Assembly (NCBI GenBank): GCA_002366635.1
Contig: DFBN01000074.1
Coordinates: 1,025-10,275 of the forward strand
DNA from: Caldifarciminota bacterium UBA3079
GTDB lineage: Bacteria > Hydrothermota > Tepidihabitantia > Tepidihabitantales > Tepidihabitantaceae
Length of the DNA stretch: 9,251 bases
Direction: 5' to 3'
Shown one piece after another: positions 1 through 9,201 of this stretch. The position numbers and the translations under genes were made by a program. Under the pieces are notes generated by a model. The model was not told the origin of the DNA and did not search any database. It worked only from the letters and a program-made list of their open reading frames with translations. The first letter of the stretch is position 1, and the number at the start of each line of letters is the position of its first letter.

Positions 1-171
1 CAGCTCTGGGAAACGACGATGAATCCTGAGAAGCGCACACTCAAGCGGGTGACGATGGAGGATGCTACCGTAGCTGACCAGGTGTTTAGAACCTTGATGG
101 GAGACCAGGTGGAACTACGCCGACAATTTATCGAGAAGAACGCGTGCGCGGTCGAAAACCTGGATGTGTAA
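1..171 (+). CDS. gyrB: DNA gyrase subunit B, C-terminal fragment (5' end outside window)
   Basis: This is the last 56 codons of an open frame that enters from the left edge and stops with TAA at 169-171. The translation starts [18 protein letters not shown], continues through [15 protein letters not shown] and ends NLDV. This matches the conserved C-terminal tail of GyrB (LWETTM.P, TLMGD.VEPRR.FIE.NA, N.D[IV]) in the TOPRIM-associated region that helps bind GyrA. GyrB is the ATPase subunit of the type II topoisomerase that introduces negative supercoils. The ParE paralogue shares this tail, but the TTMNPE and final NLDV pattern favours GyrB. No truncation is visible apart from the window edge. 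The gene converges on the pilus operon, with only 42 bp between the two stop codons. Confidence 0.93.
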   Translation, partial: QLWETTMNPEKRTLKRVTMEDATVADQVFRTLMGDQVELRRQFIEKNACAVENLDV

Positions 172-213
172 TTACTATCCTGAAATTACCGTAAGAGCAC
201 TTCCTTTTCTTTG

Positions 214-1452
214 TTAGTGCGCGCCATAACCGCCACCGGAGCCAAAACCCGACAGAATCGACATGTAAGGCATGATAATGGCAATAATAAGGAAGATTAC
301 GCCGACGCCCATGAAAAGAATCAGTATCGGTTCAATCATTCCCGTCAAGTTCTTCACCATGTATCCGACTTCACCATCGTAGTAGTCTGAAACCTGCTTG
401 AGCATGTCATCCAGTGCTCCCGATTCTTCGCCGGTAGCCACCATCTGGACCATCATTGCCGGGAATACTCCGACTTCCCGCATCGGTGCGGCGAGCCCAC
501 GACCCCGGCGGACGCTCTCGGCGATTTTTTCGATGGCGCCTGCCAGATACACATTGCCGACTGTTTTTGAAACCAGATTGAGACTGCGTAAGATAGGGAG
601 ACCGGTGCGGTCCAGGGTCTCGAACATGCGGGCGAAACGGGAAATTGCCAGCTTATAAGTTATAGGTCCGAAAATCGGGAGTTTGAGCTTCAGATGGTCC
701 CACCAGAGACGGCCCGCACCAGTGCGAGTGAAAAGATAGAAGAGCACTACTATACCAGCCAGAAGTAAAACTACGACATACCAATAAGCTCCGAAGAAAT
801 CGGTTACGGAAATGAGGATTTTGGTAGGCAGCGGCATCGTGCTGCCGACTTTTGTCAGAAGTAAGGTGAACTTCGGAAGCACAAAGGTAGTAAGGACGAT
901 GATGGCAATGACGAATCCTATTACAAGAATGATTGGGTAACGCATTGCCGAACCGACATCGCTTTTGAGCTTGCGTTCGTGTTCCAAAAGCATTACCAAG
1001 CGGTCGAGGATTTCGTCCAGAACACCACCGGTCTCGCCGGCCCAGATCGAGTTGACATACAACTCGCTGAATATGCGCGGGAATTTGGCCATCGCTGCGG
1101 ACAGCGATGTCCCACCCATCAAGTCTTTACGGATGGCATCAAGTGCCCGGGCCAGGGGTTTGCTGCGGGTTTGCGCTTGGAGTGCACCGATGGCCGAAAG
1201 CATCGGTAAACCCGCACGGTGGAGGGTGACAAACTGTCTTGTGAAGTTAATTAGGTCAACCGCTTTGATTCTTTCAAAAAAGCGGCCGATATCAATCTGA
1301 GTGCCACCACCGGTCTTTTCTTTCTTGATGGAAATGGGAATATATCCCAATGCGTCAAGACGCTCTACGACCGTGTTGACATCGGTTCCTTCCAAGGTCC
1401 CTGATACTACCTGTCCTTCTTTGTCCCGAACTTTGTAACGAAACAGTGGCAT
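214..1452 (-). CDS. pilC: Type IV pilus / type II secretion inner-membrane platform protein (PilC/GspF family)
   Basis: The 412-residue product has the usual length and architecture of the PilC/GspF platform, the polytopic inner-membrane protein on which the assembly ATPase acts to polymerise pilins. A short N-terminal region (about 1-50, MPLFRYKVRDKEG) precedes two tandem T2SSF domains, at about 66-190 and 270-392. Each carries the family's Gly-Glu motif: AGETGGVLD near 138-146 and TGEESGALDD near 340-349. Hydrophobic membrane segments lie at about 172-195, 222-242 and 372-397. The C-terminus is a glycine-rich tail (SGFGSGGGYGAH). The start ATG lies 17 nt after the upstream ATPase stop, with a purine-rich GGGGGA just before it, so the two genes form an operon. 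Pilin and retraction ATPase genes are not in the window, so type IV pilus versus type II secretion cannot be decided from this gene alone. Confidence 0.93.
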   Translation of the reverse strand: MPLFRYKVRDKEGQVVSGTLEGTDVNTVVERLDALGYIPISIKKEKTGGGTQIDIGRFFERIKAVDLINFTRQFVTLHRAGLPMLSAIGALQAQTRSKPLARALDAIRKDLMGGTSLSAAMAKFPRIFSELYVNSIWAGETGGVLDEILDRLVMLLEHERKLKSDVGSAMRYPIILVIGFVIAIIVLTTFVLPKFTLLLTKVGSTMPLPTKILISVTDFFGAYWYVVVLLLAGIVVLFYLFTRTGAGRLWWDHLKLKLPIFGPITYKLAISRFARMFETLDRTGLPILRSLNLVSKTVGNVYLAGAIEKIAESVRRGRGLAAPMREVGVFPAMMVQMVATGEESGALDDMLKQVSDYYDGEVGYMVKNLTGMIEPILILFMGVGVIFLIIAIIMPYMSILSGFGSGGGYGAH

Positions 1453-1469
1453 GTTTCCCCCGTTCTTGG

Positions 1470-3056
1470 TTAATCGAGCTTTTCTGCTTCGCGCATGACT
1501 TCCTCAATTGTTGTGACGCCCGCTTTTACTTTGTCGATGCCATCCGCCCACAGAGTTTTCATACCGTACTCACAGGCGAGCGCCCGGATGGCGCTGGTGG
1601 GCGGGCGGGTGACGACCAGTTCGCGGATGCGGTCGTTCATCTTTAAGACTTCGAAGATTCCAATGCGGCCGTGAAAGCCGGTATTGCGGCAATGGTCGCA
1701 TCCACGGCCGCGGTAGAATTTCGTGCCGGGCTCGAGTTCGAGTTCCTCGAGCAAGGATGGCGGCGGGTCATACGATTCCTTGCACTTTAGGCAGATTTTG
1801 CGCACCAACCGCTGGGCAACCGTGCCTTCCATAGCGGATGCCACCAGAAACGGCTCAATGTCCATGTCGATAAGGCGAGTGATAGTTCCTGGCGCATCGT
1901 TGGTGTGAATAGTAGAGAAGACGAGCTGGCCGGTCAGTGCGGCCCGGATTGCGACACCAGCAGTTTCTGCATCACGGATTTCTCCAATCATAATTACATC
2001 GGGGTCCTGACGCAGAATGTGCTTCAGCCCTACGAGATAGGTGTAACCTGCCAGTTCATTCACCTGGGACTGGCAGATTCTGTCAATATCGTATTCGACC
2101 GGGTCTTCGATAGTAATGATATTCTTATCACCGCCGCGGATTTCGCCCATAACAGCGTAAACAGAAGTACTCTTTCCGCAGCCAGTCGGTCCGGTGATGA
2201 GGATTACTCCGTGGGGCTTGGCGATCATCTCGCGCATTAACTTAAGCCTGTCTTTTACAAACCCGAGTTCGTCGAGCGAGAGCAGACGCATTCTGTCAAG
2301 GATACGCATTACTACAGTTTCACCGTAGGTGGAAGGGAAAGTTGAAACACGGAAGTCGATTTCACGGCCATCGACTAATGCCCCGTACCGGCCGTCCTGC
2401 GGGACTCGCTTTTCAGCGATGTTCATTCGCGACATGATTTTGATACGGGATACAACCGCAAGCTGTAAGGCCTTTTTCGGCGAGACGATTGGATGGAGAA
2501 TACCGTCGATACGGAACCGGACGCTCAGGCCTTCGCGAGTCGGCTCAATATGAATATCTGAGGCTCGTTCACGAACCGCGCGAATTATCATCTGGTTCAC
2601 CCAGCGCACAACCGGCGCTTCAGAGGCGAGCTCCTCCAGCTTACGTGGTTCTAGCCCCTGCTCTGCAGCTACTCCTTCTTCTTCCTCGGGTAGGTCATCG
2701 AGACTGGCTATTTCCGGTTCGTCCGGCAGGTCCGGCTCTTCGGGTGCGGCATAGTACTGGTTCAGCGCCTGGTAGAGGTCCATTTCCCGGCAGACCATCG
2801 GTTCCACCTCCATGCCGGTCGTCCGTCTAACTTCGTCGACATTGAAAATTTCTCCGGGGTCGACAAAAGCAACCGCCAGGGTGTTACCAGAGCGGAAAAG
2901 TGGAATCAGTTTGTTACTCCTCATGAATTCCTGTGGGAACATCTGAAGGACTTCTGAATCAATCCGGAAATTAGTAAGGTCAACGAACGGAACGCCGTAT
3001 TTTTGTTCTAAGGCAGTTCCGGATTCTTGGCCATCAGGTGTTGGTGTCTCAGCCAT
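1470..3056 (-). CDS. pilB: Type IV pilus assembly / type II secretion ATPase (PilB/GspE family)
   Basis: The 528-residue cytoplasmic hexameric ATPase powers pilin polymerisation through the PilC/GspF platform encoded next to it. The N-terminal T2SSE_N/MshEN-like domain spans about 18-100. A strongly acidic linker (about 105-128, including EEEE) leads to the motor. Visible motor motifs are Walker A GPTGCGKST (289-297), the Asp box IITIEDPVEY (313-322), Walker B DVIMIGEIRD (353-362) and the His box TGQLVFSTIHTND (375-387). A zinc-binding tetracysteine C422-x2-C425 / C453-x2-C456 marks the PilB/GspE extension class and rules out the PilT retraction type. The first His-box histidine, usually TGHLV, is glutamine here (Q377). 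The start is supported by GAGGAGGT at 3064-3071 on the minus strand, 7 nt from the ATG, and a consensus promoter lies upstream. The N-terminus is somewhat shorter than in many PilB proteins. Confidence 0.95.
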   Translation of the reverse strand: MAETPTPDGQESGTALEQKYGVPFVDLTNFRIDSEVLQMFPQEFMRSNKLIPLFRSGNTLAVAFVDPGEIFNVDEVRRTTGMEVEPMVCREMDLYQALNQYYAAPEEPDLPDEPEIASLDDLPEEEEGVAAEQGLEPRKLEELASEAPVVRWVNQMIIRAVRERASDIHIEPTREGLSVRFRIDGILHPIVSPKKALQLAVVSRIKIMSRMNIAEKRVPQDGRYGALVDGREIDFRVSTFPSTYGETVVMRILDRMRLLSLDELGFVKDRLKLMREMIAKPHGVILITGPTGCGKSTSVYAVMGEIRGGDKNIITIEDPVEYDIDRICQSQVNELAGYTYLVGLKHILRQDPDVIMIGEIRDAETAGVAIRAALTGQLVFSTIHTNDAPGTITRLIDMDIEPFLVASAMEGTVAQRLVRKICLKCKESYDPPPSLLEELELEPGTKFYRGRGCDHCRNTGFHGRIGIFEVLKMNDRIRELVVTRPPTSAIRALACEYGMKTLWADGIDKVKAGVTTIEEVMREAEKLD

Positions 3057-3063
3057 AAATTAC

Positions 3064-3071
3064 ACCTCCTC
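3064..3071 (-). promoter_or_regulatory. Strong Shine-Dalgarno for the pilB-like gene
   Basis: Read on the minus strand the sequence is GAGGAGGT followed by a 7-nt spacer and ATG at 3056. It is nearly fully complementary to the 16S rRNA 3' end and fixes the start of the assembly ATPase. Confidence 0.85.
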
Positions 3072-3157
3072 AGTGCCTGGACAAAACGCCGGTACCATTT
3101 CAGTTTGGTAAAGGCAGATTGTCTCAGCATGATTTGTATTCTCACGCATTACGATAA

Positions 3158-3185
3158 ATTATAAGGCAGATAAGTGGGGTGTCAA
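3158..3185 (-). promoter_or_regulatory. Consensus sigma70-type promoter for the pilB-pilC operon
   Basis: On the minus strand, TTGACA (3185-3180) and TATAAT (3163-3158) are both perfect matches to the housekeeping consensus, separated by 16 nt. The predicted start of transcription is near 3151, giving a leader of about 95 nt before the ATG at 3056. The position and orientation fit the ATPase/platform operon. The hexamers are seen directly; promoter activity is inferred. Confidence 0.8.
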
Positions 3186-3261
3186 CTGCATATTGAGCGG
3201 TCTGTTGGATGGGTTTCGTGCCTTGACTCACAGATGAAATTCCAGGAAGAATGGTTAAAGG

Positions 3262-3289
3262 TTGACGCTTCAATGGGCAAGACTATATT
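3262..3289 (+). promoter_or_regulatory. Candidate sigma70-type promoter for the ptsH-led cluster
   Basis: TTGACG (3262-3267) and TATATT (3284-3289) match the housekeeping consensus at 5 of 6 positions each, with a 16-nt spacer. Transcription would start near 3296 and leave a leader of about 133 nt before the HPr ATG. It is the best plus-strand candidate in the intergenic region. Activity is inferred. Confidence 0.6.
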
Positions 3290-3428
3290 TAGCCGCTGAT
3301 GAATGAGTTCCGGTATATAGAAGGCCGTGTAATTCATGTTCTGGTTACTGGTTTGTGGCCGGGCAGGAGTTTCGGGTGTATTTTCTCGGGGTGGAGTTCT
3401 TGATTTTGTTCCTGTTTAAGGTAATTTT

Positions 3429-3686
3429 ATGAGAAGGTGTGAGGTGGTAATTCGGAAAGCGGTCGGGCTGCACGCGCGTCCTGCGGCAGATTTCGTCCGC
3501 AAGGCAGAAAGGTTCAAGTCCAAGGTAAGGTTGGCCAAGGACGGAGTTTGGGTGAACGGCAAGAGTATTCTATCAATCCTCACTTTGGCGGCTGAGAACG
3601 GAAGTGTGGTTGTTCTTGAGGTCAAGGGTGAGGATGAAAAGGAGGCGTTTGAGGCATTGAAAGCCAAGTTGGAAGATGACACATAA
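3429..3686 (+). CDS. ptsH: Phosphocarrier protein HPr
   Basis: The 85-residue product is the size of HPr, the small cytoplasmic carrier that accepts phosphate from enzyme I and passes it to EIIA domains. The active site GLHARPAA places the phosphorylated histidine at position 15 and its partner arginine at 17, as in the canonical family. NGKSILSI puts a serine at position 46, the regulatory site phosphorylated by HPr kinase in organisms that have one. That gene is not in the window, so regulatory phosphorylation is only possible. The start ATG is preceded by a modest AAGGT 6 nt upstream. The 3' end overlaps the enzyme I start by 11 nt, which implies coupled translation. The NPr paralogue of the nitrogen PTS is a less likely alternative that the sequence alone cannot fully exclude. 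Confidence 0.94.
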   Translation: MRRCEVVIRKAVGLHARPAADFVRKAERFKSKVRLAKDGVWVNGKSILSILTLAAENGSVVVLEVKGEDEKEAFEALKAKLEDDT

Positions 3687-5463
3687 AAGGGAAAAAATCC
3701 TCAGGGGAATCCCGGTGTCGCACGGGTTTGCTCAAGGCGTTGCGTTCGTCTATCGACCGTATTTGCCGCATCTGGACGAGCATGTCCTTGAACCCGATGT
3801 GCTGGCTGGTGAGGTGCGAAGGTTCCAGAGAGCGGTGAAAGCCGCTGAGCGTGAGTTGCGAAGACTCCATGCCCGGGTGAAACGGGAGATGGGCCACGAC
3901 TTCGCCGAGTTCATTGATGTTCAGCTTGCACTTCTTGCCGATGAAGAGGTATTGTCCGAGACCGAGCGATTTATCAGAAAACGAGGACGTAATGCCGAGT
4001 TTGCTTACGAGGAAACACTTAAGCGCTTAACCAGGCCCATGACCAAGTCCGATGTGCCTCTTTTTCAGGAACGCTCCATGGATGTGGTGGATGTTTCAGC
4101 CCGGGTACTGCGGCATCTTCTTGGTGAAGAACTTCCATCACTCTATGAAGTCCTCCCGGGTTCAATTATCATTGCCCGTGACCTGCCGCCTTCTGAAGCG
4201 GCCCTGCTGGACAAGGAAAAAATCAGCGGGCTCGTGCTGGAAAGTGGGGGGAAAACTTCCCATACTGCCATTATGGCCAAGGCCAAGGAGATACCCGCAG
4301 TAGTTGGTGTGGAATCGGTTTGCCGCGAGGCCAGTGAAGGCCTGCCAGTTTTGGTAGACGGGTATCGTGGTCTTGCAATTCTGAATCCGACCCGTAAGCG
4401 GTTGAACGCGTATAAGAGCGACTTTGAGCTCTACCAGCGGCATCGTCAGTCCCTGTCTTTATTGGTTGAACAAGAACCGGTTACGGCCGACGGAAAGATG
4501 ATTGACCTATCGGCCAATATCGGGTTCTCGGCCGAGGCCCGGGCCGCGCTCAGATACGGTGCGCGTGGGGTTGGATTGTTCCGGACGGAGTACATTTATC
4601 TTGCCAGAAGGCGGCCGCCGACCGAAGATGAACAGTTCGAAGTATTTGCTGAAGTAGCGAAGATGCTGAATTCGAGACCGGTTATTGTGCGCACTTTTGA
4701 TTTGGGCGGCGACAAAGTGATTCCTGGATACTCAGAATCCAACCCTTTTCTTGGGTGGCGGGGCCTCAGGTTGTGTTTTGATAATGTGGAGTTATTCAAA
4801 GGGCAGCTCAGGGCAATCCTGCGTTCCTCGGCATTTGGGAATGTTAAGATTATGTTTCCGATGGTGTCTGCGCTTGGGGAATTACGTCGTGCTAAGCTGC
4901 TGGTTGACGAAGCAAAACGGGAGTTGCGAAAGCAGGGAGTGAAGTTTGATGAACAGCTTGAGATCGGCGTAATGGTAGAGACTCCGTCCGCGGCTATCAT
5001 GGCTGACCAGTTGGCCCAGGAATGTTCTTTTCTATCAATAGGTTCCAATGACCTTACCCAGTATACCTTGGCGGTGGACCGGGGAAATGAAAGGGTTGCC
5101 GAGCTTTATGACCATTTCCATCCTGCTGTGCTCCAGCTTATCAGACAGACAATTGCCGCGGCCCATCGGCACGGAATCTGGGTCGGGCTCTGCGGCGAGT
5201 TTGCATCGGACCCTTTGGGGATTCTGGTGCTTTTGGGTTTTGGAATTGATGAGATGTCTGTTTCTCCGGGCCTGATTCCAGAAGCGAAGAACATCATCCG
5301 GACGATTGATACTCAGTCGGCGGTTGAAATCATGGATGATGCAATGAAACTGGGGACTGGACTTGAGGTTAAGCGTTTGCTGCGTCGAGAGTTGCGCCGG
5401 AGGTTCCCGAAGCTGGCCGAGTTCCTGTTTGAACTCGAGATGGCTGACAGTCGCAATGGGTAG
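3676..5463 (+). CDS. ptsI: PTS enzyme I (phosphoenolpyruvate-protein phosphotransferase)
   Basis: Enzyme I takes phosphate from phosphoenolpyruvate and transfers it to HPr, the first step of the PTS phosphorelay in the cytoplasm. The 595-residue chain has the full domain order: an N-terminal HPr-binding helical region, a phosphohistidine swivel domain with GGKTSHTAIMAKA (active His196), and a C-terminal PEP-binding barrel. Barrel residues visible include Arg303 in LFRTEY, Arg340 in VRTFDLGGDK, Glu434 in VMVETPSA, Asn458-Asp459 within GSNDLTQYTLA, and Cys506 in GLCGEFA. No GAF domain precedes it, so it is the sugar-type EI and not the nitrogen-type PtsP. It is about 20 residues longer than E. 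coli EI, at both ends; the C-terminal tail is Arg-rich then acidic. The start overlaps ptsH and has no strong Shine-Dalgarno, which fits translational coupling. Confidence 0.96.
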   Translation: MTHKREKILRGIPVSHGFAQGVAFVYRPYLPHLDEHVLEPDVLAGEVRRFQRAVKAAERELRRLHARVKREMGHDFAEFIDVQLALLADEEVLSETERFIRKRGRNAEFAYEETLKRLTRPMTKSDVPLFQERSMDVVDVSARVLRHLLGEELPSLYEVLPGSIIIARDLPPSEAALLDKEKISGLVLESGGKTSHTAIMAKAKEIPAVVGVESVCREASEGLPVLVDGYRGLAILNPTRKRLNAYKSDFELYQRHRQSLSLLVEQEPVTADGKMIDLSANIGFSAEARAALRYGARGVGLFRTEYIYLARRRPPTEDEQFEVFAEVAKMLNSRPVIVRTFDLGGDKVIPGYSESNPFLGWRGLRLCFDNVELFKGQLRAILRSSAFGNVKIMFPMVSALGELRRAKLLVDEAKRELRKQGVKFDEQLEIGVMVETPSAAIMADQLAQECSFLSIGSNDLTQYTLAVDRGNERVAELYDHFHPAVLQLIRQTIAAAHRHGIWVGLCGEFASDPLGILVLLGFGIDEMSVSPGLIPEAKNIIRTIDTQSAVEIMDDAMKLGTGLEVKRLLRRELRRRFPKLAEFLFELEMADSRNG

Positions 5464-6463
5464 TATGGATTCAATGCTGGATTTGGTTCTCGGACTGCCA
5501 GAACAGATAGTCGAGGCCGTGGTAATTTCCGAGCGCGTCAATTTCGGTCGGCCGCGCAGTTTTGATAAGTTGGTTGTGGCTGGAATGGGAGGGTCTGGGA
5601 TAAGCGGCGATATGGTCCGGTGTCTTTTCTGGGGTGATAATACCATGACGGTGTTGTCTTGTCGGGATTACAATATTCCGGCTGCCGTTACCAGCAGGAC
5701 ATTGTTTGTAGCGATAAGTTATTCTGGTAATACCGAGGAGACTTTGACAGCGTTCCACCAGGCACGTCGGCGGAACTGCCGCATACTGGCAATAACCAGT
5801 GGCGGCAAGCTAGGCCGTGCTGCAAAACGGGCCGGTGTGCCGGTGATTACAGTCCCGGACGGACTGCCACCCAGGGCAGCATTCGGCTATCTATTCGTTT
5901 CCTTGCTGAAGAGTCTAGGAAAACTTGGTGTATGTCATAGCTATGAGCATGATTTGGCCGAAGCGGTCGGATTGATGGCCGAGTGTCGGTCGAAATGGCT
6001 TCGCAAGGCGAGAACGGTCGCAGGTGCTCTTTTGGACCAGTTGCCAGTTGTATATTCAACCAGCAGGCTATTGGATGCGGTAGCTGAACGGTGGCGGTGC
6101 CAGCTCAATGAGAATGCCAAGGTGATGTGTCATACAAATGTGTTTCCAGAGCACAATCACAATGAGGTTGTCGGAATGGGTAGCCCTGATTTTCTTGCAA
6201 AGAATACGATCGTTGTGGGTTTGATTGACCGCTCGACCTATGGCCGAACTATGCTACGTCTTGGTTATGCGCTTGATATTACCAGGAACGGATATGCAAA
6301 GTTCCTGAAACTTAAGACTGAGGGTAAATCTTCTCTTGCCCGGATGTTTTCGCTGGTGATGCTGGGTGATTTAGTCAGTGTTGAACTTGCCCGATTGCGC
6401 GGAGTGGACCCGATGCCGGTAGCTCGGATTGACGAGTTGAAGCGCAGGATGGCAAAGGGATAA
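5456..6463 (+). CDS. Bifunctional phosphoglucose/phosphomannose isomerase
   Basis: This is a SIS-fold sugar isomerase of the family that interconverts fructose-6-P with both glucose-6-P and mannose-6-P. It is best known from archaea and scattered in bacteria. The 335-residue length matches the family and is far shorter than classical Pgi. Visible motifs are GMGGSGISGD (43-52), the phosphosugar-binding SYSGNTEET (88-96), PPRAAFGY (138-145), the NENAK segment with the likely catalytic Glu219, and PEHNHNEVVG (231-240) with histidines 233 and 235. The C-terminus (IDELKRRMAKG) is also typical. The open frame extends upstream inside ptsI, but the family's N-terminal pattern (MLDL...LPEQI) supports a start at 5456, overlapping the ptsI stop by 8 nt; ATGs at 5465 and 5474 are alternatives. 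No good Shine-Dalgarno is present at any of them, so coupling to ptsI is likely. Confidence 0.9.
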   Translation: MGSMDSMLDLVLGLPEQIVEAVVISERVNFGRPRSFDKLVVAGMGGSGISGDMVRCLFWGDNTMTVLSCRDYNIPAAVTSRTLFVAISYSGNTEETLTAFHQARRRNCRILAITSGGKLGRAAKRAGVPVITVPDGLPPRAAFGYLFVSLLKSLGKLGVCHSYEHDLAEAVGLMAECRSKWLRKARTVAGALLDQLPVVYSTSRLLDAVAERWRCQLNENAKVMCHTNVFPEHNHNEVVGMGSPDFLAKNTIVVGLIDRSTYGRTMLRLGYALDITRNGYAKFLKLKTEGKSSLARMFSLVMLGDLVSVELARLRGVDPMPVARIDELKRRMAKG

Positions 6464-6467
6464 TGAG

Positions 6468-8586
<2,119 letters not shown>

Positions 8587-8603
8587 AATTCGCATTTCCA
8601 TGC

Positions 8604-8631
8604 TTGACTGGAGCCTTTCTTTTCTTAGTAT
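8604..8631 (+). promoter_or_regulatory. Candidate promoter for the small lipoprotein-like gene
   Basis: TTGACT (8604-8609) and TAGTAT (8626-8631) are separated by 16 nt and match consensus at 5 and 4 of 6 positions. Transcription would begin near 8638, just before the Shine-Dalgarno at 8641-8649. This favours the ATG at 8655 over the in-frame TTG at 8604, which lies inside the promoter. Moderate evidence only. Confidence 0.4.
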
Positions 8632-8640
8632 TAGTTTTCG

Positions 8641-8649
8641 AAAGGAGGT
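8641..8649 (+). promoter_or_regulatory. Near-perfect Shine-Dalgarno fixing the start at 8655
   Basis: AAAGGAGGT is almost fully complementary to the 16S rRNA 3' end and sits 5-6 nt before ATG 8655. It is by far the strongest ribosome-binding site on the plus strand and implies high expression of the gene that follows. Confidence 0.85.
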
Positions 8650-8654
8650 CCCTA

Positions 8655-9140
8655 ATGCGGAGCGTAAGTCTCGTGATTCTAGCACTAACGCTTGGACTTG
8701 CACTCATGGTCGATACCGGCTGCATGAAATGCGGGTCTAAAACAGCGGAGAAAATGACCGAGAAGGCAATGGAAAAGGCAATCGAGAAAAGTAGCGGGGG
8801 TAAGGCTAAGGTTGACATCGGTAAGAATGTTGACTTATCCGACCTCCCGGCATTCCTGCGCTATCCGGGCGCAAAGGGAATCGGCAGGTGGTCGATGTCA
8901 GGCGAAGAAGGCAAAGGAACGGTCTACACTCTTCAGACCGGTGACCCGGGCGGCAAGGTAGTTGACTGGTATAAGGCCAGCCTTACCGGTGCGGGTTGGA
9001 AGCAAGGTTCCCAGATAGAAACAGAGAAAGGAACCACGCTGATCTACGGCACCTCGGACAAGAAACAGATGGCTACTGTGACGGTCGGGACCGAAGACAA
9101 GAAGACTACAGTCGCCGTGATGTATACTCAGAGCAAGTAA
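8655..9140 (+). CDS. Small exported / lipoprotein-like protein of unknown function
   Basis: I do not recognise a named family. The 161-residue product begins with a signal-like stretch (MRSVSLVILALTLGLALMV) followed by DTGC, so Cys23 could be a lipidated N-terminus. However, the -3 residue is Asp where Leu, Val or Ile is usual, so a type I signal peptide is an alternative. A charged heptad-like segment follows (about 30-45: AEKMTEKAMEKAIEKS), then a compact domain with VDIGKNVDLSDLP, RYPGAKG, a WYKASL...GW motif near 105-115, and an alternating beta-like end (TTLIYGTSDKK...ATVTVGT...TTVAVMYTQ). Short envelope lipoproteins with a YPGA opening and a W-Y-x3-L-x3-GW core seem to recur in several phyla, from memory. 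The in-frame TTG at 8604 would add 17 residues, but the Shine-Dalgarno supports 8655. An intrinsic terminator follows 14 nt after the stop. Likely cell-envelope protein; role unknown. Confidence 0.8.
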   Translation: MRSVSLVILALTLGLALMVDTGCMKCGSKTAEKMTEKAMEKAIEKSSGGKAKVDIGKNVDLSDLPAFLRYPGAKGIGRWSMSGEEGKGTVYTLQTGDPGGKVVDWYKASLTGAGWKQGSQIETEKGTTLIYGTSDKKQMATVTVGTEDKKTTVAVMYTQSK

Positions 9141-9154
9141 CCGCAAGTCAGTGA

Positions 9155-9185
9155 TAAAAAACAGGCCTTTCCGGCCTGTTTTTTT
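9155..9185 (+). terminator. Intrinsic (Rho-independent) terminator
   Basis: ACAGGCC (9161-9167) and GGCCTGT (9173-9179) form a GC-rich stem around a TTTCC loop, followed by a run of T to 9185. A matching A-run (9156-9160) extends the stem and could let it act in both directions. It ends transcription after the lipoprotein-like gene. Confidence 0.92.
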
Positions 9186-9201
9186 AAGGTTGGTTAATAT
9201 C

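Larger units (their letters stand above)
3057..3428. other. Divergent intergenic regulatory region (372 bp)
   Basis: This gap separates the minus-strand pilus operon from the plus-strand PTS cluster. It contains the Shine-Dalgarno and perfect-consensus promoter of the pilus operon, a candidate promoter for the PTS cluster at 3262-3289, and an untranslated stretch of about 130 nt before the HPr start. I see no tRNA or terminator-like hairpin. A 34-codon frame at 3299-3403 has no ribosome-binding site and is not called as a gene. The -35 of the minus-strand promoter overlaps a small TCAA/TTGA inverted repeat (3182-3196), too short to name as an operator. Confidence 0.7.

Noticed and set aside
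197..220. GCACT/AGTGC hairpin between gyrB and the pilC-like gene
   Set aside because: The stem is only 5 bp with a 14-nt loop and no downstream T-run; too weak to call a terminator.
3182..3196. TCAA/TTGA inverted repeat over the minus-strand -35
   Set aside because: Four-base arms are expected by chance; no further operator-like symmetry is visible.
3223..3259. Second TTGACT hexamer as an alternative plus-strand promoter
   Set aside because: No acceptable -10 hexamer is found at 15-19 nt spacing.
3299..3403. 34-codon open frame upstream of ptsH
   Set aside because: It has no Shine-Dalgarno and no recognisable features, and falls within an intergenic leader. Noted as a possibility only.
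5035..5646. 203-codon open frame on the minus strand
   Set aside because: It is antisense to the ptsI and isomerase genes, both of which have intact motifs; low-complexity composition and no recognisable family.
8604..8654. Upstream TTG start adding 17 residues to the lipoprotein-like gene
   Set aside because: It lacks a ribosome-binding site and overlaps a candidate promoter, whereas ATG 8655 has a near-perfect Shine-Dalgarno and a signal-like N-terminus.
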